Assembly (NCBI RefSeq): GCF_037392515.1
Contig: NC_090280.1
Coordinates: 29,269,118-29,333,117, forward strand
Length of the DNA: 64,000 bases
DNA from: Haliotis asinina
Taxonomy: Eukaryota; Mollusca; Gastropoda; Lepetellida; Haliotidae
Direction: 5' to 3'
Under the pieces are notes generated by a model, which worked only from the letters and a program-made list of their open reading frames with translations, was not told the origin of the DNA and searched no databases. Positions 58,252-64,000 of this stretch are shown here, in pieces; position 1 is the stretch's first letter, and each line of letters opens with the position of its first letter. Both the position numbers and the translations under genes were made by a program.

Positions 58252-61200
58252 CTAGGGTGAACACCGGCTCAAGAGATCAGTTAGCGGAGCTGCTATGGCT
58301 GCATAGTTTGGGATAAATTTCCGGTAGTACCCGGTCAGTCCCAACAACGCTCTCACTTGTTTCTTGGTTTGAGGTCGCTCCACATTTAGGATCTTTTCTA
58401 CATTCTTACCTTCTGGTCGAATTAGACCACTACCCACCTTGTGCCCTAAAAAGTCCAGATGTTTATATCCCACTTTTACCTTTGAAGGTCGAGCTGTAAG
58501 ATGGAATTGTCTTAACCTCGTAAATATTGCTCTCAGACTTACCATGTGGTGTGACCAGTTCTCAGTTCCTTCTATGATGTCGTCTATGAAGTTGTCTGTA
58601 TTTGGTATGTTGTGCAATACTTGTCTCATCAGTCGGGAAAATACTGCAGGTGCATTAACTACTCCAAATGGCATCACCTTCCATTGGTATAATCCATCAG
58701 GAGTTATAAATGCTGTCAGTTCTTTGCTACTCTCTTCCATTGGAATCTGCCAATATGCTTTGCTTACATCAATTTTGGTAAGATATTTACAGTTCCGTAA
58801 CCGTGCAAAGATGGAATCAGCTAATGGAATTGGTTCGGCATCAAATACGGTCACCTGATTCAGTTTGCGAAAATCGGTACAAAATCTGTAAGTCGAGTCA
58901 GGCTTCTTCACAAGTACAATGGGGGATGCATATGGTGACTGAGAAGGTTCTATCACCCCCATGTCTAACATTAGCTGTATCTCCTTAGCTACAACATCTC
59001 TCATATGATGAGGAAGTGGATAGGGCTTGGATCGTATAGGCTCATTACATGTCAGCTTGATCTTATATTCCATACAATTTACCTTCCCTGGTAAATCACT
59101 CAGTACATCTTTGAATTCACTTATGAGCTCCTTCACCTCATTTTGTTGCTCCTCTGTCAAATCTTCAGAAATGTCTACATCCTGATACGTTTCCTTAGAA
59201 ACTAAAGAAGGTGAAGCTATGTCTAACATACTCACCTCTTCAGCCTTGACATCCACCAGACCAGCACTGACATGCACAAGTTGAGCTATGCTGACGTCAC
59301 ATACAGCTGTGTCCTTGACCTCCTCTCTCTCAATGTACCTTTTCAGTAGATTGGCATGATAGGTTTTAATCTTGTTACCAACCTGTATTCTGTAATTGCC
59401 AATGCCAAAGGTATCCAGTATTTCATATGGCCCTTTCCACTGCAGCAACAGTTTGTTTGAATCAGTGGGCAACAGAATTAATACTTTATCACCAACCTTC
59501 ATTTTTCTTGGCTTGGATTTCACATCAAAGAACTTTTTGTATTTACATGCTTTCTTTTGAAGTTCTTGCTGTGCTACGTGAATAGTCTCCTCAAGACGGT
59601 TTTGAAGATCTAGCACATACTCATATGTGGTTCTTACCTCTGGATTTGGTATATCTCTTGTCCAGATTTCCCTCAGAATCTGTACTGGTCCTCTCACAGT
59701 GCGTCCATATAAGAGTTCAAATGGGGCAAAACCCAAACTCTCTTGAGGTACCTCTCGGTAAGCAAATAACAAAGCAGGTACATACCTGTCCCAGTCATTT
59801 GGTCGTTCTGCACACATCCGTTTCAGCATCGTCTTCAAGGTTCCATTGAACTTCTCCACTAGGCCATTGCACATTGGATGATAAGGGGAAGTAGTAAGCT
59901 GATGTATGGACAATAGTCTACTTACCTCCTTCATCACGCCTGACGTGAACTGGGCTCCCATGTCTGTTAATATCTCCTTGGGGATACCAACCCTACTGAA
60001 TATCTCGAACAGAGCTTCGGCAACATATTCCGTCTCTACTCTGGGTAAAGCTACTGCTTCTGGGTATCGTGTTGCATAATCAACCACCGTCAGTATATAC
60101 CTATTACCCTTGTCTGTGACAGGATACAATGGACCAATCAAATCAACAGCTACCCTCTCAAATGGCACTTCAATTAATGGCATTTGTCCCAGTGGTATTT
60201 TCCTTACCTTTCCCTTCGGCATGGTACGTTGACAAATATCACAAGACTGAACATGTCTTCTGACATCACCAATTACTCCTGGCCAATAAAACTGTGAGAT
60301 TACCCTATCTAGAGTCTTCTTGATTCCAAGATGTCCACCCATCAGTGCTTCATGACATACCTTCATTACCTGTGTGCGCAATCCAACCGGTACTACTGCC
60401 TGTACAACTTGTTTACCATTGTCCATTTTATTGGAAGTATGCTTCCTATACAGCATATCATTCTCCACAAAGTAAGAGGAAGTACTATGTCGGGTCTCCC
60501 TAATCTTACCTTCTTCCACTAATTTTCTTATTTTGTTCAGACTTGAATCCTGATGTTGTAGGGATACGAACTCACCTCGACTCAGTGTCAACCCAACAGG
60601 TTCCAATGTCTTCAAGGGTTCCATGCCTACTTGGCGTACTCTTCTCTGGCTCCTTGTCTCTACAGCACCTACTGTTTTAATGTCCTGCTTATCCCACATC
60701 AAGTCTGGATCTCCTGGCTCTCTAACTCCGGGAATATTGCCTAATATTAAGTCACAGATTGGTGTGTCCATACATGCTGCTCTCACCATACCCGTGTAAA
60801 AGGGCGTATTTACAGTAATCCATGCTACCGGAAGTGTCAAGATCCTGCTATCTGCTAATTTACAAGATTGTGTTTCTGAAGTCAAACATGCATCTTTTAC
60901 CATTGACCTCCTCACTATTACACCGTTACATCCCGTGTCTCTAAGCACATCTACTGGAGTGTCGTTTACCTTTCCCTGATAAAATGGCATGCGGTGATCT
61001 TTGGTAAGCACACTCCCTGAGGCTACATCTGCTTTAGTAACCTCCTCTGAAGTTGCTGCATCACCATCTAGAACTTCATGTATGCAGGGCTCTACTTTTG
61101 TGTTATCTGGATGTATTAGAGACATGTTTGTGTTGTCTTCACTCACCTGGATACTTGCCACTTTAAACTTGGGTTTCTTGCACTGTGCTGCCAAATGCCC

Positions 61201-62205
61201 AGTTTGATTGCAGTTGTAACATGTCCTTTCCTTAATAGGAACAAATTGTTTGGAACAAGTACCATGTTTACCTGATGCGCTACCCTCGACTATTTTCCCT
61301 TTGGAAACCTGCTTGTCAGTTTGACCTGGAATAACTGGTCTATTGTATCTTCCATGACTCGTACCTCTAGCTTCTATAAATTGCTCTGCTAGTCTAGCCA
61401 TTTCCATCGCGTCTTTTGGCTTTCTCTCTCTCAAGAATATACCCAGATCCCTTCCAGTCACATTCAAAATCTGTTCACGCAGCAGCAAATCTCTCACACC
61501 TTCGAACGTCTTTTGTGTACCACTTAGTTCAATCCATCTGTTGAAATAGTTCTCAATTCTAACTACAAATTGTGTGAAAATCTCACCTGTTTCAGTTTTA
61601 GCAGTCCTAAATTTCTGATGGAATCCATCCTCAGTCATTACATAGCGTTTAAGTAATGCAGTTTTAACTGCATTGTAATTTTCAGCCTCAAAGGCATTTA
61701 ACCGGGAGTATACTTCTAAAGCCTTACCTTTCAGCAGAGTACACAGGTAAGCTGCCCAATGGGACGGGTCCCAGCCTTGCGCTGTAGCTACACGTTCAAA
61801 CCTTTGCAGATATGCATCAATATTGTCATTGTGGTCGTCAAATGGAGGCATTTTAGGCATCTTGGGAATGGCTGCCGATCTATTCTCTCCTACCTGCCCT
61901 TCTTGATTTCCTGCCGCACTCTTTTCTAACTTGGCTAGTTCTATTCTTTCATTTGACTGTATTTTACACTTTTCTTTCTCCAATTCTAATCGTTCTCTCT
62001 CTCGTTCCCATTCTAACCTTTCTTTCTCCTTTCTTTCCTCCAGTTCTAACTTTTTAATCTCCCGCTCCCTAGCTCTTTCCTCCCGTTCGAGCCTGTCCTT
62101 TTCTTTCTCATTCTCCAACTCCATTTGCTCTTTCACAAACACTCTCAAATCATCTTTCTCATACCCTAAACTCTGACCCAGTTTGATAAGTTTGTCAATG
62201 TCCAT
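58252..62205 (-). CDS. Gag-protease-integrase-reverse transcriptase polyprotein (no RNase H)
   Basis: 1317 residues from ATG 62,205 (MDIDKLIKLGQSLGYEKDD); the frame extends 41 codons upstream. Numbering from that ATG: Glu/Arg-rich coiled coil 25-95; Gag/SCAN-like region 120-280; knuckle CYNCNQTGHLAAQC 329-342; protease RDTGCNG (DTG 423-425); H2C2 finger with HEALMGGHLG and CDICQ (618-658); integrase core Asp688, Asp748, Glu784 (VAVDLIGP, LTDMGAQF, GLVEKFNGT); GPY/F motif KGPYEILD (924-931); then RT with FIDDII (1207-1212), ending LTGYYRKFIPNYAAIAAPLT. RNase H, expected next, is absent: the frame stops within about 10 codons, and only ~190 noncoding bp precede the polypurine tract. The frame is otherwise intact. 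Confidence 0.92.
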   Translation of the reverse strand: MDIDKLIKLGQSLGYEKDDLRVFVKEQMELENEKEKDRLEREERAREREIKKLELEERKEKERLEWERERERLELEKEKCKIQSNERIELAKLEKSAAGNQEGQVGENRSAAIPKMPKMPPFDDHNDNIDAYLQRFERVATAQGWDPSHWAAYLCTLLKGKALEVYSRLNAFEAENYNAVKTALLKRYVMTEDGFHQKFRTAKTETGEIFTQFVVRIENYFNRWIELSGTQKTFEGVRDLLLREQILNVTGRDLGIFLRERKPKDAMEMARLAEQFIEARGTSHGRYNRPVIPGQTDKQVSKGKIVEGSASGKHGTCSKQFVPIKERTCYNCNQTGHLAAQCKKPKFKVASIQVSEDNTNMSLIHPDNTKVEPCIHEVLDGDAATSEEVTKADVASGSVLTKDHRMPFYQGKVNDTPVDVLRDTGCNGVIVRRSMVKDACLTSETQSCKLADSRILTLPVAWITVNTPFYTGMVRAACMDTPICDLILGNIPGVREPGDPDLMWDKQDIKTVGAVETRSQRRVRQVGMEPLKTLEPVGLTLSRGEFVSLQHQDSSLNKIRKLVEEGKIRETRHSTSSYFVENDMLYRKHTSNKMDNGKQVVQAVVPVGLRTQVMKVCHEALMGGHLGIKKTLDRVISQFYWPGVIGDVRRHVQSCDICQRTMPKGKVRKIPLGQMPLIEVPFERVAVDLIGPLYPVTDKGNRYILTVVDYATRYPEAVALPRVETEYVAEALFEIFSRVGIPKEILTDMGAQFTSGVMKEVSRLLSIHQLTTSPYHPMCNGLVEKFNGTLKTMLKRMCAERPNDWDRYVPALLFAYREVPQESLGFAPFELLYGRTVRGPVQILREIWTRDIPNPEVRTTYEYVLDLQNRLEETIHVAQQELQKKACKYKKFFDVKSKPRKMKVGDKVLILLPTDSNKLLLQWKGPYEILDTFGIGNYRIQVGNKIKTYHANLLKRYIEREEVKDTAVCDVSIAQLVHVSAGLVDVKAEEVSMLDIASPSLVSKETYQDVDISEDLTEEQQNEVKELISEFKDVLSDLPGKVNCMEYKIKLTCNEPIRSKPYPLPHHMRDVVAKEIQLMLDMGVIEPSQSPYASPIVLVKKPDSTYRFCTDFRKLNQVTVFDAEPIPLADSIFARLRNCKYLTKIDVSKAYWQIPMEESSKELTAFITPDGLYQWKVMPFGVVNAPAVFSRLMRQVLHNIPNTDNFIDDIIEGTENWSHHMVSLRAIFTRLRQFHLTARPSKVKVGYKHLDFLGHKVGSGLIRPEGKNVEKILNVERPQTKKQVRALLGLTGYYRKFIPNYAAIAAPLTDLLSRCSP

Positions 62206-62543
62206 AATTGTCTGTATGAGGGCAAAGCAGGGTACACAAAAAGTCAAACTGTTTGGAATAAATAGGGATCCTACCAAGAATAAAACCGGAGGTGATTTCC
62301 CATATATCCCAATGTTCAAAATGTTCACGACGAACCAATGGCCTTAACTGACCAATAACCACAATACACCCTCCACCCTTGAATTCCAAATCATACACTC
62401 AAGGACGCAGAAGTGGTGCCGTATGTTCTAACCCTTCTTTATGGACACAAAGATTCTGCAGCGATATACAATCAACAACGCTACATCAAATGCGCTACAG
62501 AACACAACTAGGGTTCCCTTTGATAGTGACAAATAATCTAATT

Positions 62544-62561
62544 ATCCCACCGCTGCCACCA
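62544..62561 (-). promoter_or_regulatory. Primer-binding site, tRNA-Leu
   Basis: Minus strand TGGTGGCAGCGGTGGGAT, 3 nt after the 5' LTR. It is complementary to the 3' end of an animal tRNA-Leu (ATCCCACCGCTGCCA plus CCA), from remembered tRNA sequence. Confidence 0.85.
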
Positions 62562-62564
62562 AAA

Positions 62565-63773
62565 TGTCACATACCAAAGTAACCACAACAGAAGAATAGT
62601 TTGTTTTGCAAAACTTTATTCCTCCCCTTAAGATATAAGTAACCCCAATACCTATACTAAACTAATTCTACAGGTGCAAATACAACTAACTAATCTAATT
62701 ACCTAACCTAGCTACATATACAGTTCTGTCTACCACTTAAATTGCTAAAGTTCTAATACTACTACTACTACTACTAACTACACTAAAATCCTAATACCCT
62801 CACTAATATAGATAATGATTACATATAATCCCAATCAGAAACTAAACAATTGAACTAAATAACAATAAAGGAATTTGCCACTCAGAGAGAACACTTTCTC
62901 TTTACAATGTAATCAGAATGTCAGTGCACTTTGGTTCCACTTGGTGACGTCATGGTATTTGTGTGGTATCCCTCACACCCAGGCGATGGTTTCCCTCACG
63001 GAGTTTAAGGGGCCTGTGTAATGGTTGATGGCTGTGCCATCCACATCTCACATTACTAGGAGATACATGCTCCTTGTACAACAGGGAAGACTCTTGTCTG
63101 TCTCCTTACAGGCGGAGATAATACCCCTCTCCTTACTTTAAGGATAACCGGCCAGTTCCGGGACACTACAATACAATATAAGTAACTACAGTTACTCAGT
63201 AAGACATGTGTCAATGTCTTATACTTTATGCATGTACTTTACTCCGATTTACATATTTGAAAGTGGAACAGGTTTTGTGGAACGATAACATTCAAATTTT
63301 GAATGGCTTTGTGGCTATATAGTGTTACAATATGCACATATATCTAGAAATACTACATCAGTAAAACAATTTCTTGCTACATCTACTCAATCAATAAATA
63401 CAAAAGTAATAATGATAATAAAAACTTACGCCAGCCAGCGTGAGATGCAATCCCATACAAAAGTTGAACCCATACAGGTGAACACAGTGGTGATTCTGGC
63501 TGACTGTGCAGATTACTACCCTTCCTCACTATTTATATTGACCTCCCATACCCAAGCTACTCAACACCTCTCTATTGTTTACAAATTAACACCCCAGCTC
63601 TCTGGCCATACCTGGTCACGCTTCCCTGAACATAACCCTGTTCCCATAGTATTACCGAACATAATCTAACAGCAACTCCCAACAATATATAACACACTCT
63701 AACAATACCATACTACATCTATTTACAGTACCATAAACTAATTATATAAACGAAATCATCTGTGATCTTGACA
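62565..63773 (-). repeat. 5' LTR of the Gypsy element
   Basis: 1209 bp, same ends as the 3' LTR. Should carry the promoter; no TATA box was assigned with confidence. Confidence 0.95.
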
Positions 63774-63778
63774 CAAAT
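63774..63778. repeat. Right target duplication of the Gypsy element (CAAAT)
   Basis: Matches 56,832-56,836. Confidence 0.9.
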
Positions 63779-64000
63779 GATCAAGCGTCATGTCCATAAA
63801 CTTCGCAGTTCTTTTCCAATAGCTGAAGTTATTTTCATCTGCTTGTCGCATGGCCATACTGGTGTATGTTGGTCCGGCAACTTTCATTCCAAATCGTGAT
63901 TTCAGCTTCTTGGCAACAGAGTTGTGAAAATCTATATTTGTTTGTTGGTCAATAATCTTTTCGACCCAATCAGGTTCATTGATGACTTCAAATGTGTAAG
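63779..64000 (-). pseudogene. GH gene 2 exon, 5' part (continues beyond the window)
   Basis: Minus-strand frame carries the acid/base motif FEVINEPDWVEKIID, then FGMKVAGPTYTSMAMRQADE and YWKRTAKFMDMTLDH, corresponding to 17,288-17,505 of GH gene 1. It joins in frame with 56,836 across the Gypsy element. The upstream part of the exon lies outside the window. Confidence 0.8.

Larger units (their letters stand above)
56837..63773 (-). mobile_element. Gypsy-superfamily LTR retrotransposon with INT before RT (Gmr1-like order)
   Basis: 6937 bp. Two 1209-bp LTRs (56,837-58,045; 62,565-63,773), TG...CA termini, 5-bp target duplication CAAAT, primer-binding site complementary to tRNA-Leu, polypurine tract, and one long gag-pol frame on the minus strand. 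I noticed one base difference between LTRs (57,944/63,672). It interrupts an exon of GH gene 2. Young insertion. The pol order PR-INT-RT is the reverse of typical Gypsy. Confidence 0.95.

Noticed and set aside
1-64000. Bacterial-type features, operons or ribosome binding sites
   Set aside because: The window is eukaryotic: spliced genes, LINEs, SINEs, Polinton. Shine-Dalgarno or operon logic does not apply.

Overview
The window looks like marine gastropod DNA, possibly abalone (Haliotis)-like. The signs are spliced host exons, many non-LTR retrotransposons and SINEs ending in (ACTC)n tails, a Polinton, a Penelope-like element, a Gypsy element, and a host gene family resembling red-algal polysaccharide hydrolases. 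The taxon is inferred from these features, not proven. Almost all of the 64 kb is mobile DNA. The only recognisable host genes are two convergent copies of a secreted clan GH-A glycoside hydrolase (agarase/porphyranase, GH86-like). One lies on + at about 7.1-18.6 kb and carries frameshifts. The other lies on - from 55.7 kb past the window end and is split by a young Gypsy insertion.

Layout. 1-5912 (-): an RNase-H-bearing I/Nimb-like LINE ('LINE-1', copy A) with a three-knuckle ORF1, a broken ORF2 and, exactly at its 5' end, a 58-nt fold matching an HDV-like self-cleaving ribozyme. 6-19 kb: GH gene 1, whose long intron holds SINE pieces, a LINE-1 tail, a Penelope-like element flanked by inverted repeats, and two copies of a second LINE ('LINE-2'). 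18.7-34 kb: LINE wreckage. A LINE-2 copy is split by LINE-1 copy B with an 11-bp target duplication; a 2503-bp tandem duplication carries a LINE-2 ORF1 with a 2A-type motif; LINE-1 copy C is heavily decayed. 33,984-53,823: LINE-1 copy D, again starting with the ribozyme fold, interrupted first by a SINE (10-bp TSD) and then by a 14,028-bp Polinton (39,212-53,239).

The Polinton has 145-bp terminal inverted repeats with 2 mismatches. It encodes integrase, protein-primed DNA polymerase B, A32-type packaging ATPase (one in-frame stop), double-jelly-roll major capsid protein, a probable penton protein and about nine small or unknown proteins, several with membrane segments. I found no adenain-type protease gene. 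Many of its genes start directly after a TATATTATA-type motif, and a GGGGGTACCCCC motif recurs in the virion-gene half.

53.8-55.6 kb holds LINE-1 tails and a 160-bp hairpin. 56,837-63,773 is a Gypsy element with 1209-bp LTRs, CAAAT target duplications and a tRNA-Leu primer site. Its pol order is PR-INT-RT (Copia-like, as in the Gmr1 clade), and no RNase H follows RT. The LINE and SINE appear to be partners: the SINE tail matches the LINE 3' stem-loop, and the SINE head resembles the LINE leader just after the ribozyme.
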